DNA from: Rhizophagus clarus | Taxonomy: Eukaryota; Glomeromycota; Glomeromycetes; Glomerales; Glomeraceae | Direction: 5' to 3' | DNA: 64,000 nt | Assembly: GCA_015698045.1 (NCBI GenBank) | Contig: BLAL01000160.1 | Coordinates: 1,364,001 to 1,428,000 of the forward strand | Part shown: one piece after another, positions 26,846 through 39,000 of the stretch | How positions within the stretch are numbered: position 1 is the first letter of the stretch | How the letters are laid out: the number at the start of each line of letters is the position of its first letter | Notes under the pieces: generated by a model | Databases searched by the model: none | What the model was told of the DNA's origin: nothing | Seen by the model: the letters and a program-made list of their open reading frames with translations, nothing else | Made by a program: the position numbers and the translations under genes

Positions 26846-27731
26846 ATGTATACATAATATCAATTTTGATCATTATCGCAAAAATTACATAAATAAATCA
26901 AACTCATCGTTTTAAAGTCGTAACGATATTCATCTCAAATGGTTACTGTAGTTTAATATCGCCTGCGTGAACACGTAAATTTGGACACGCTCAATAAAGT
27001 AATACAAATCCAACCGGATTGAGATTGTCTGATTCATCACTTACGCATATGTATATAAATAACAGTTTTTGTAGATAAAAATTAACTTTTTAATAATTCC
27101 TTTTTTTTTCTTAGTATAAACCATTCCAAAGGATTGAGATCTGAGCTGTAAATTAAAGCCACTTAAAACCTAATTTTACTGAAAATATCAATGCTTCAGA
27201 AAAATATTTGGTAATATGTTATAAAATTAACGTGTCTTGTCTCTTCTAAAAATTTTATTTTGCATTTTTTATTGTTTGTGTGATCTGAAATTGAATTCTA
27301 AAGTAAATAGAGATAACAATTCATCATTATGGTAGTAAGGTCCATTGTTAGATATTGTAGTTTCAATCTTCAAAACTTGCATAAATAAATGGTTGATTAA
27401 ATAAAACAAATTCATATTTAATATCGCCATCACTTTTCCTTAACTGCTATTATTTAAATTCATAACACTTTATTTCACAAAATATATTACTTTTAAAGCC
27501 ATAAACTGTAAAAAATTATTAAATAAAATATTAAGGTTGCCCTATTATTACTATAAGGTGTTGTTCGAGTATAGGTATACGCAATGCAAATAATGCAAAT
27601 TAAACACGATTATGTACGTAAAATCAGACACTTTATATATTTATATAAGATAAAATAAAATAAAAATAAAAAATAAATTCAGTACAAGATAAATTGTTTT
27701 TAATCATATAGACTAAAGGATTTTCTTCTTT
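26846..27731. other. AT-rich intergenic, no gene seen
   Basis: 3' flank of the Rmp1-like gene and left flank of the IS607-like relic. No terminal repeat or target duplication of that relic could be located here. Confidence 0.5.
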
Positions 27732-28075
27732 TTAACAGGGTATGATTCGTAGCATCATTTTTTTCAATAGATATCCTTTTCTCTTGTTTGTTCTTCCCAA
27801 AGCAAGATCCTCGTTACTTTGTAATTTGTCATATTTCTTGGACAATTTGAATACTTTATCAATATCACCATTACCCCACTCAATTATTTGACCATCAGGG
27901 TCATACCCTGTCATAAATGTGCGAACACCCGGATCTAGTGAGATAACCTTTCCACAAACATTATTTTGGTTATCAATAATGTTTAAAGAAATGGGAACAT
28001 ACAAGTAAAAATGTCCCAGGCGATTCATAGTTATGTTAACTGTGTTATTGATCTCTGGTGGTTGAAACCAAATAT
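27732..28075 (-). pseudogene. TnpB/Fanzor-like RuvC nuclease fragment (IS607-type)
   Basis: An open stretch of about 110 residues contains HFYLYVPISL and then the RuvC-I signature KVISLDPGVRTFMTGYDPDG, where the first D is the expected catalytic aspartate. It continues through DKVFKLSKKYDKL and RTNKRKGYLLKKMMLRI before a stop. TnpB proteins and their eukaryotic relatives (Fanzor) are RNA-guided nucleases of about 400 residues or more. This piece lacks the N-terminal domains, the RuvC-II glutamate, the zinc finger and the RuvC-III aspartate. It is therefore a truncated relic. The neighbouring plus-strand serine recombinase relic supports an IS607-type origin. The divergent orientation differs from the usual co-directional tnpA-tnpB order. 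Confidence 0.8.
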
Positions 28076-28087
28076 AATATTATTAAT

Positions 28088-28246
28088 TAAATCTACTATG
28101 TTGCTATTTGTTTTACTAATTGTTATTTTTATATTTTTGCAATCGTAAGTATCTGATTATTAATGACGAATTTAGGCGAATTCATCATCATTACATTTTG
28201 TCGATGATTTGATATTCTTTGTCAAGTATAAATAAGTCCCATTTTC
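28088..28246 (+). repeat. Direct repeat copy A of tnpA leader
   Basis: The block CTACTATGTTGCTATTTGTT starting near 28092 is repeated, with few changes, near 28404. The copies also share GTATAAATAAGT followed by TTGAGTAA. Copy A ends at the position equivalent to the first codons of the tnpA relic. Confidence 0.7.
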
Positions 28247-28399
28247 GCATGATTGAGTAACCATCCTCACAATTTTTTTTTTTTTTGAAAAAATAATAGT
28301 TCTAGTTCTCTAGTTCTTATTTGCCTCGTTCGTACCTCCCTGAGTACCGTAATATTAAATTGTGTACTAAATAAATACGGGTTTGTTAACAATACAAAT

Positions 28400-28490
28400 T
28401 AAACCTACTATGTTGCTATTTATTTTACTAATTTTATTTTTAATTTATTTTTAATAGTAGTTATTGAAAAGTATAAATAAGTTTGAGTAA
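28400..28490 (+). repeat. Direct repeat copy B of tnpA leader
   Basis: Second copy of the leader, shorter than copy A by an internal deletion of roughly 70 bases. It runs directly into the tnpA relic reading frame. Confidence 0.7.
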
Positions 28491-28860
28491 GACAACAAAG
28501 TACCGAGGAGCACAAGAAATCCGAAAAACATATGAGATCTCATCTGAAACAGAGAGAAAGTGGAACAACCAAGGAAAGATATCAAGTATCAGAACGCCAG
28601 GTGGTAACAGATTGTATTCTGTATCGGATGTGGATAAGATATTTGGAAGTCGAGAAAGGATAATGAAAAGAAAAAGATCTGTTATGCAAGGGTCAGTTCA
28701 GAGAAGCAGAAAGAGGAATCTTTACAGACAATATGAGTACTTCATCAAGAAATGTCCAGACCACGAACTCATCGAGGACATCGGGTCAGGTCTCAACTGG
28801 AAACGCAAGGATTTCACGTCCATCTTGGCGTTTTCTCTCTATATACCGACTTTTACGTAG
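28483..28860 (+). pseudogene. IS607-family serine recombinase (TnpA) relic
   Basis: The frame begins at a TTG (28483) with no ATG, and encodes a MerR-like DNA-binding N-terminus with RTPGGNRLYSVSDVDKIF near residues 37-54. This is diagnostic of IS607 TnpA. The catalytic strand ICYARVSSEKQKE, with its nucleophile serine, is present around 28677-28720 but in another frame. The main frame resumes with LYRQYEYFIKKCPDHELIED and IGSGLNWKRKDFTSIL. One small deletion upstream and one base insertion near 28716 therefore flank the active site. The protein stops early, losing most of the recombinase domain and the C-terminal part. It cannot make an active enzyme as it stands. Its neighbour is a TnpB-like relic on the opposite strand. 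Confidence 0.82.
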
Positions 28861-28932
28861 TTTGCGGTGTCATATATGACTTATCCAGTATGCAAGCATA
28901 ACAAAACCAAGTTTGTCGCTGCAACTCATGCC

Positions 28933-29986
28933 TAGGGTTCTTAATCGAGTCGGGTAAGATCGATCATTGATTGAGTCAATCAATTAATCGATCAACCTCT
29001 ATCAAAATTGAACTAACTTTTGATTGATATTTGATCCTAAATTGATTGATCAATTTACCCATGCTAATCGATAGATCAAAAAACGTACTGTAAATAAATA
29101 TTCAAACATTATCATGTCAATTCACTCCTATTTTTGTTATGATAGGTTAAAGATCGTAAAAAGTGGTATCAAGATGGAGGCCTGACACTTTGTATCTGAA
29201 TTGAGTTCTTGCTTTGTGTTCATTGCTGTTTACAATCTAAAATTAATGGCTCAGGTTCAAATGATTCTTTTGTATAAATTTGATAAGATTAAAGTTAATT
29301 TTTTTAAAGTTTAGAAATAAAATTTAATAAATTTTAATAAATTTTATCGTTCAGCCCAATAGGATCATGCTGATCTTCATGGACCGATATTTTTATTAGG
29401 CGTAACAATAACAGATCAAGTACATGAAATTTAAATTTGATATATAATTATTGACAGCTATATTAAACTACCTATTAGTAATTACCTATTTATTATGGCT
29501 ATCGCTCGTAACATTAATTTTAACATTAAAATTAGTTAAAGACCCACTTTGCATTAAGGAAAAAAATTGTTCTGGCTGTATGGAAATTTCCAATAAATTT
29601 TTGTCTTCAAAGGGATGGCTTATCAAAAAGATTAAATTATAGTTTAAATAGTCTAATTTTGTAATACAGCATGATCAGAAATGTCAGAACGATAACACTT
29701 TTATTGGATGTGGGGCTATATCGGTCACAGGGACCTTCATTGATTGGTGAAAATGGCCACTACGTGGCCCATTTTCATCCAATCATTCGGTCCTGTGACC
29801 GATATAGCTACACCCCCATCCAATAATATATATTTATAGAATCAATCTTAAGTCGATTGTATTTGATTGAAATCGATTGCATGTGATCAATTATGGTAAA
29901 TCGATTTTTGATCGATCATGTCATCATGTGTTTGTGCGATCGATCAAATCATCGATTGAGACTTTTTTCGTCAATTAAATACCCTA
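28933..29986. mobile_element. Non-autonomous hAT-type element with 8-bp target duplication
   Basis: The ends are TAGGGTTCTTAAT (left) and, read inward from the right, TAGGGTATTTAAT. A perfect 8-bp direct repeat CTCATGCC flanks both ends (28925-28932 and 29987-29994). TAGGG-type terminal repeats and 8-bp duplications are hallmarks of hAT transposons. Subterminal zones of about 140 bases at each end are packed with ATCGATC/TTGATTGATC words. No hAT transposase is encoded, so it depended on another copy. It contains the hairpin at 29701-29826. Confidence 0.8.
29701..29826. repeat. 126-bp near-perfect inverted repeat (MITE-like hairpin)
   Basis: The left arm begins TTATTGGATGTGGGGCTATA and the right arm is its imperfect complement ending CATCCAATAA. 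The arms share TATATCGGTCACAGG and meet at a centre near GGCCACTACGTGGCC. It lies inside the hAT-type element, so it is either nested or part of it. Confidence 0.75.
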
Positions 29987-29994
29987 CTCATGCC

Positions 29995-30473
29995 AAAATC
30001 ATCCGGAACGATATAAAATTGGTCTTAATATTGGTAATGAAAATTGTGATTTCGAGTGAGTTAAATTTAAATGCGATCTTTGAATGTGTCGAGTACTGGA
30101 TTTTAATAATCAATCCAACGGGTCCAATAAGGCAATAACTGACAAGATCCAGAATCTAATTTCATTTTAGCTTATATTGGCTTATATTGTTTATTGTAAT
30201 TTCTTTCTCCTCCCTTACCCCATCACCACCCTTTCGTTCTTAGGTTCTTTATATAATTTTTCTCTTTTAAGTTTGTTATGGTTTGTTATGCTATCACGAT
30301 TACTTTGCATTTTTAGCAAAATATCATTGAACAAAATGATTTTAGTTTTAGGACTTTTAATTATGCATTTTACATATATAAATTTATAATTGACCTTTTT
30401 CGATTTTTTTCTCTGTGAAATAATCGAAAAAGTAGTAAATCAGTTTTTTTAACGGGGTGTATCATATCAAATA
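29995..30473. other. Intergenic, no gene supported
   Basis: Right flank of the hAT element. A hydrophobic open frame near 30177-30389 has no motif and begins without ATG; it is not called. Confidence 0.4.
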
Positions 30474-30550
30474 ATATTGCACGGTGGTATTTACATTGGT
30501 TAACGTCACTTCGTGACGTTAACCAATATAAATACAACACCGTACAATAT
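30474..30550. repeat. 77-bp inverted repeat (MITE-like hairpin)
   Basis: Two arms of about 38 bases, starting ATATTGCACGGTGGTATTTA and ending TACAATAT, pair around a perfect core TTAACGTCAC-TTC-GTGACGTTAA. No clear target duplication was found. It differs in sequence from the hairpin at 29701. Confidence 0.7.
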
Positions 30551-31048
30551 CCATAAAATATTTCGTAAAATTTTAATTAATACCAGAAGCAATTCTCTGA
30601 ACAGTAATTGATTGGTCATAAAAAAAAAATTCTAATACGTGTCGAAATGCAAACTCTACTGAAAATTTAAAAGTATAACCTAGACGAACAGAATGCTGAG
30701 TTTAATTGGACGTATTAAAATACTTTTCTTCAAACGCGTCAAATTTTATCATCCGATCAATTTTTTTGGTGTTACACGGAATACAAATTAGAGTTATTTA
30801 TAAATTATTGTTTCAATAAATTACAGTTAAAATATTTTAAATAAAAAAAAAGAAATTAAAATGTACATAGTAAAGAGTAAACATATAATATTAAAAAATG
30901 TGTAAAGTAACCTATACTTCATTCAAAATGTAAATCATCCAGAATTATTATCCAAAAAAAAAAGAAAAAAAAAGTAAAAAATTTACATTTTAAAGAGAGT
31001 TTCAAAAAGTGAAATAGTTGAATCTTTACAATTCTAAACTATTCTAAA
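30551..31048. other. AT-rich 3' flank of ATG2
   Basis: Poly-A and AT-rich DNA, nothing further seen. Confidence 0.4.
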
Positions 31049-34000
31049 TTATCGTTTCTTATATTTCTGTAATCATAAAAAAAATTTAGTTAATTTCATT
31101 TTTATAATCCTTTTAATACATAAAATCATTAATTAAAAATACATACATCTTCCGTTTGTAATTTCTTATTGGGATCGATCGAATTTCGTAATCCGAGTAA
31201 GGTTTGTGATACAGCCTCAGTGGCCCCAATCATAGGTTTCAAGACAGCAACAGGAACCGCTCGTATCACGGCTCTTACTGTTCCTTGAGTTCCAGTCTTT
31301 TCATATACTTCCATAGGCACAGCAAAAATTGTATGAGCAGCAGTACCTATGTTTGTTCGTAAACTCTTATAAGCCTTCTCGATACCTAGAAATGATTTTT
31401 AAAATATTAGAAAACCATTTGACAAAATATTTATAACGAAATGTAAAAAATTACCTTCATTTAAATCTGCTGGCTGATTAGCATATTTGCTAATTAATTC
31501 TTTAGTTTCATCATCGCTGTCAAACTCTTCTTCTACGGTTCCTACCGTAGTAGTACTAGAAGAACTCCTGTTTTCAGTGCCAGTTTGAGATTCAAAAGAG
31601 AGAATTTCATCTGCGTGTTCGAGTAAAATTTGTGTCCCAACCGCGAGTTTAGTACCCAACTTGATTGCTTCCATAGTTGTAGCTCGGGCAAAAGACTGTG
31701 TTCCTTTCTGTAGTCCTCGAATAACTCTACCATCTTTCTTATATTGTTCAATTGGTAATAAAATAAGATCTGCGACACCGGAGCCTAAATTAACTAATGA
31801 ACGTATTGGAGCTACACCAGATACTACATTAGGAACTTGTGTGCTCTTTATATGTGGTAACCATGCTGCACCCAATTCTTCAGCTAGTCGTTGCCATCCT
31901 TTAACCTTAATTATGAAAAATTTAAAATTGTATCGTTTGTTTATATAAAATGTTCGAACTCTTTTAAAAAAAAAAAGTAAGAAAGAAAATAGAATAAGAC
32001 TCACCCCCGTTAACTTGACACTATTCAATGTCATTTCCGCAGCCTCAAAATGGAAGAAATTCATTAATTCAACTAAATTACCTTCCTTCAAATTAGCATA
32101 ATCAATATGTTTAGGCTTATAATCAATCTTCATTTTAATTGGATGCATCTCGATAGATTCTGTTAAATTATTTATAATTATTAATTAACAATAAATTGTA
32201 AAAAACTAAAAAGAAAAGTTCAACTTACGAAAATAAGTATTATCATCAACTTCCGAAGGTTTTTCAATAGTAGGATCTTGAAAAGAAAAGAATTGGATTA
32301 TAAACTGAAGAGCATCTTGATCAATATAAAACCTTAGAGGTAAAAATCGCGCCTACGATTCATAATAAATAAATAAATATGTTAAAAAAAATATTATAAA
32401 AAAAAAATAATAATTTTCTAGTTTACCTTTAATCGTAATTCTTCCAAAGAATCAGTCGGAGTTGGACGAACACTATTCAATTCTATCCTAACCATATTTG
32501 ATTTACTTTCGCGTGGACTTGTATCATTATCTGGTCGCATATGAGACAAAAACTTGTGCCACGCTGACGTTTTTATATTATCTAAAATTTCTATATCTCT
32601 GATAAGAAGCAACAACCTAAAAGCCAATAAATCATCATTAGGGAAAATATCAATATCTAAATTTACTTTTTCAAGTTTTATGTCAAGCTTGCTAGATTTC
32701 GAACGATTTAATCTACGACTAGAATGTTCGGGTCGTTTACCCTCTCGAATATTTGTATTTTCAGAGCCCAATCGCGAACTGACTTGACTGGCAGTGTCAC
32801 TATGATCGTCTACTATATAATCAACCTCAGACCCTGCTTGGGACGTGGTATCGAAATCCGAGCTTTTATTAAAAGGTGATGATCCCAAGAAACGTTCAAA
32901 TAAGCTATTTGAATCAGTTTCCAAAGAACTACTGCCTGTTTCCCCAACTGAAGAACCTGCTCCCCCAATATTTCCATTTTTGACTTGAGCTTTTGCACGC
33001 GCAGAGGCATTCATTATTTCATTTTTACTTTGTTCCCAGTCATAACCATCATATAATTTCCATACAAGATTAAAGTCTCGTAGTTTAATCTTAGTCAAAC
33101 TATTTGGTAACCTAAAAATTAAATGAGAATTTAGTATACATACATATATATTATATATAACTCGGGTACTTAGCGTAATAAACTTACTCTTGAATAGAAG
33201 AATCACCAAGTTCGCTTGCGCTGGGTACAGAAAAATGATTTTCCAAAAAATTTAAAGGTTCTGAATCCAAACTTTTGACCATATCATCACGTGATTCTGA
33301 AGCTTTAGAACTCTTAACTATTACATCTTTTATTGTAATAATAATTATAATTAATGATGTGGTGTATAATCAATGATTATTATCACAATTTTCTTCATAC
33401 CTTCGGCAATATTATCAAATATGACTGCGTTATCAAAAAAATAAGTGTCTTGTTCGTCTGATTCGTTTTCTTCGATAGTGTAAAACTCTTCCACGAACTC
33501 TAAATTTGAAGCAGGGCTTTTGCTTGGCTTCTTTTTTGGAGGAGGATGTTTAAAAGCGTCCATATCTAAGCTCTCTATATTAATAAGTTTAATTTAACGA
33601 TTTAAAGTTTATTTAAAATAATTAAATAAAACGTAAAATAAAATAAATATTCAAGTACCTAACATATTTTTGTAGACAAGCTCGTCTGAATCATCCTCTC
33701 TGTTAGCAGTTGTTGTTACGTGAGGAACCTTTCGTCTATAAGAAAAAAATTTTATTTAGTTCCTTTATTTAATTCCAATGATTTCAATAATAAAAATTTT
33801 ACCCTTTTTCGGAAACCTCCGCTTTTGGAGTTAAATGATTTATTAGGTTCAGTAACGTTTGAAAAGTATCCGCACATGTCTCAATCGTAAGGTTTTCGTT
33901 AGTAAGCTCGAGCTATAAAAAAATGACATCATTAAAATTTTAATCTAAAATAATTCTTATAACATATGAAATATTTAATACTTCAAAGTTTGGATAAATT

Positions 34001-35966
34001 TCTCCTTTATTCGCTTTAAGTTGAATTTCTGCAAAGTCAAGAGATGCAGCTTTAACAAATCCCATAGTCTTTAAATCAAATATAAAGTCAGTATATTACA
34101 TATTATGTCATAAATTCAATATAAATAAGTGCAGATAAATAAAAATTACCTTCCAATATTTTTTAACGCTAACAGTTGATGAACCACTTTTGCTTATTGT
34201 ACGTTCTTGGATTGTCTGATCATCACCAACAAGCATCAGATCTAAATTTTGGACGATTAATCTTGCAGCAAACATTGGTGAACCAGATATTATATTGCTT
34301 GATGTCTAAAAATAGTAGAAAAAAGACATTATTATTGGAATCTCACGGAATAATATAATAAGTTACATACTTTTAAACTATCGAGAACTATAATAACACG
34401 GCTAGGAATATTATTCGGATTAAAGTCTATCGAGGAATCGTTTACTGTAACCGATAATTTTATGAATTGACTAGGAAGTTCCACAAAGGTTCTCTAAAAA
34501 CCATCGTTATTTACATTATGTATATTAGTATAAATAAAAAATTACAACATTGTATGTAAGTCACAATTTATTACTTACCATTTCTGGTTCTTGAATGAAT
34601 TCAAGTAAATCATCTATCCATCGTGTATCTTGAGAATGCCGTAAAGTTACACCATTAATAGATAAAGTTAAATTCGTTTCCTTCATGTTTGCCACAACGT
34701 CAAGCGAGATAAGCATTATTATAGAAATCATAGGACGCGTGTTTTTTGTCTAGACAAAGCAATAAAGCTTAGTTGATTATTGATGATGGTAGTCAAATAA
34801 TTAAGCTATATTCATAAATTGATTACCTTCATGCCTTTGCTTAATGTACGGCGTAATATCTGTGTTGTTTCTGGCGTTGTTATATCCAAATATTCAAAAT
34901 TATCATTATCCAAAACAACGTACGTATCATTCTATAAAGATATAAAATATATAAGTTTATGTGTGTGTATATAAAAATAAAATTCTCACAGTTTTCATTA
35001 GCTTAAAAAACGCACCTTTCCTTCGTGTTTTATGACACTAAAGAATCGGAAGTCTATCATATTGAGTTGATAAATACGTGCCGATTTTGATTGATCGTTA
35101 ACTTTCTTTTCGGGATTTTCAGGGTCATATAATATAGCAATTTCAACTACAGATAAAGTATTGAATTCAACTTTAGATTTAATAGTTACTTGGTTGAATA
35201 AAAAATTTATGCATATATGTATACCTTTGGTTATAAATACGACAACTGATGCGAGACTAGGTCTCAATGGCATTGACATATCCATCCGAGATCCCATAAA
35301 GCTTCCTCCTTCAAATCTCATTGAGCTTTCAGAATTATATGAATTCATTCCATAAATTGAATCCGATTGATAATTTCCAGCCATGTTAAAATGATTATCT
35401 TGTTCATTAGAAAAGTCATTAGTATCAACACTATTTTTAGGTTGCCATAATGTCAGATCATTAAGTAAAATTTGTAGAATATCAAAAGATGATTTTGTGA
35501 GTCGAACACGTGTATGAGGGAAATTACAATTTATCACAAATAACTATTTAATAATAATATGTAAGCAAGTAAGTTAGTTATTGGTTATATATTAAAAATT
35601 ATACACTATGAATTATGCTTACCGAACTTTCGATTGTTCTTTGTTTAAACATCAATATTTCTTCTTCCTCATTTTCTACTAGCCAACCAGAACGATCTTC
35701 CCCTTCAAATGATGTAAAAGTTTGTGAAAATGGGGAAGATCGAATATTATTTCCAATAAACGGCAATTTGCTTTTGACCGCACTTGTAGGTCTATAAGTA
35801 ATTTCAACATTAGGGAACGTTGGAGAAATATGAGTCATAGATCGATGATGAGTTGATGGTGTTAATGGTTTCATAGCAAGGAAACATTTAGCGTCTGATT
35901 CTAATTAGAATAAATGTTTAATAAGTAACCAAAAAAAAAAAAAAAAATAAATTCTTTTTATAAACG

Positions 35967-36004
<38 letters not shown>

Positions 36005-39000
36005 CTTATATACCATTAGATTCTTTTAAGAAAATATTTACTCCTCCACATTCTATCTTTATTCTATTTTGCTGTAAGTCACCGGAACGACCTTCAGGTT
36101 CAGAATGCTGTTGAATACCGTAATCTTCTATGCCAAGGTTCTTTGTGACTCCGGTCGCAATATGAATATTTATTATATCGAAAATCATTAAATTAGAATG
36201 TACACAATAATCTTCAACTATTTCATATGTGTTAGAAGCACCCAAATCTGGACAATGCAACATCATGCGAATTAAGTCACTATTAATTCGAAGATGGAAC
36301 TTTTCTAAATTTTTCTATTGAAAAATAATAACAATAATAATTAGAAAAACATCAACGGCACGTAAATTGAACAATTTAAAAAAAAATCACTTCACCTCAT
36401 TCATCCTCTGTATATCCAAATCATCAATTATGTTTTTTTCGTTAAATATATGCTTGGTAGATTTCTCTTCCGGAGAAGCGCTATTAGCATGCCCAGAAAG
36501 AGCAAGTATATAATTCTCCAGTCGATCGATTATTCGAAGATCAAAGTTTAATTGCACTGGTTCTAAATCAACTGCAATATCGTAATTTAATACATTCGAT
36601 GGAGTTAAAGTTGATGACAATGCGTCTATGTAATGACGAAAATTTTTGATAATTAAAATATAACTCAATTATAAATAAGGTAAAAAAAAAAGATTAAAAA
36701 TAAAATACCATAACTACCTTCATTAGAAAGATTAGTAATCTCAATTTTTATTTTAATGGCATCCTTGATAACGTTATTATTATCATTTCTACCAAATCTA
36801 GTGGTTCTTCCAATCTTTTTAGGACCATTATTCTTATTATGATTTTCATCCATATTTTTTACTGGAAAAATTGGAAAATCAGATTCTTCAGGATCATAAA
36901 AGTTTACTAATTCAGGGTCAAAAGATAATAATGTATTATAAGTGTTAAAATTGGGAAGTGTAACTTCAGATTTCAAAGCTTCAAATTCTGATTTGTTTCT
37001 TAAAGGATCCTTTAACCATTCTAAAATAGAAAAATCAGAGAATGCTATTTCCATCAATATACGCGAATATTCTTCATTATCTAAATTTTTTTGATAATTA
37101 GGAGGATAATTGATATTTGATACACTCCCACGTCGTTTTCCATTATCGATCAAATTTTCAAGATCCCACTTTTGTAATATACAAGATAACCCATCAATAC
37201 TAATTTTTATATGATTAAGATTTAAATTTTCAGGTAAGCGCGTATCGAAGAATTTTTTATCAGGTATAAAATTAGGTGATGGATCAAGATACAAAATGAA
37301 AAGTTCAACACTAGAAATTTTAAAATCAATTTTCATGCTAGATGAATTTGACCCAGAAGTTAGAATATTTGATGTAGAAGAGGTAATATTTGGAGGATGA
37401 GGTAAAGATGATTTGTAATGATTTGGAGGAGAGTTATTAGATTTTGCAAAAGAATAATTTCTAGAGGAACTTGTAGCATATTCACGATCAAGTTCCAAAT
37501 TATAAAAATTATTTTTTGATGAATCAACATAATAAGGTTTAAATTGACTTTGTGAACTTATTGAAGATTCTTTTTGATGATTTTTTAAACCAACTTTATT
37601 TCGAATTGATGTCGAATTAATTTTATTAGTTTCATGTTGATATATAAGATCGTCAAAGTCATCATTTTGAATCGGAGAAGAAATTGAACGATAATTTGCA
37701 TCTTCAAATTGATTTAAATCATCGCTTTCTGTACTACTTGGAGGTCCAGCGTCTGAAGCAGATTTGCTTTTTGACAACGCGTCAGCTAAATCTGCGATTA
37801 AAGATACTTGACTAGGAGTCAACACCGCAGTTATTGATTGAATTAAACATTCGATATTCCAAGATTGAGTACTCTTTGCTTGTTGTATAGCTTCTTGTGT
37901 CAAATAATATGATGCAGCAGCACTCTGTGTATCAAATTGAATAGTAGAAGTAGAATTTTGACTTAATGTAACGCGAATAATATTATCATGTTCAGCACAA
38001 GAAAGAAGCATGGCTTCATAAGGAATAGTTTGTCTTTGTTCTTCATTATCTGAACCATTATCTGAACCAAACCCTTGATTTGAATGCGAATCAAAAAATT
38101 CGTCTCCGCTGTCTTCACCAGATGTAAAAGTTTTAGGTATATTTAACCGTTGTGATGGTCGCTGTGATGGTCGTTGTGGCGGTTGTTGAATCCATTGATT
38201 TGTTACTTCTCTTAACCAAATATTTAATCCAGTAATAGTAAAGGATTTTACAGTTTCAGCTTGTTCTGGTGGCAATGTTACGCTAGCCGAACCGGATACA
38301 TTAGGTGTAGGTTCATCATATAATCCTGGTGTTTCATCCTTAAAAGAAATATTTGGAATATTTAATTCGAAAAAATATTCCTTAAGTTGATCATTCTTGT
38401 TTGAACTATAATCTCCATTAAGGGAAATATTTGATTGATGAGAAAGTCGTATACATGTATCCTTTAGAATTATTTTAACATTCGACATTAATTTGTCAAT
38501 TAATCGCGCCAAAACCTGAACACCTTCTATGCCATTGTCACTGGGTATAGAAGGTTGTTGTGGCAATGTTTCTGATTGTTCCAGCCCTGAACCACCCAAT
38601 TCTTGACTTTCTGATGGAAATGCGTTACTATGATTACTATGAAAAGAATGATAAATTGAATTTCGAAGTTCTTCATCCTCTTCAGGGGGTAACCTTTCAT
38701 GAAGAAGAAAATCACCAGCAAAATGAAATGATGATGAAAGTATGTGTGAATCCTCGGGAGTAGATTTAGCTATAAATTAAAAAGAAAAAATAAAAGAAAT
38801 CAAGAAAAAAAAAAAAAAATAAAAATAAAAATAAAAATTGATGATCTCAAAAAAAAAAAAAGAAAGAAAAAAAAAAAAAAATAGACTCGATTAACGATAT
38901 ACATATGTGCATATATTTAAATTTTTTTTTAAAAAAAATTGATGTTACCATTTCTTGGTTTAGCATGTTCAGGAACGACAGTAATTTGTAAATTACAAAT

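Noticed and set aside
29451..29642. Small open frame KNCSGCMEISNKFL as hAT transposase
   Set aside because: There is only a lone CxxC; no RNase H-like or dimerisation motif is present in the element.
30177..30389. Hydrophobic 70-codon frame
   Set aside because: It starts at a TTG, lies in AT-rich transposon flank and has no homologous pattern that I know.
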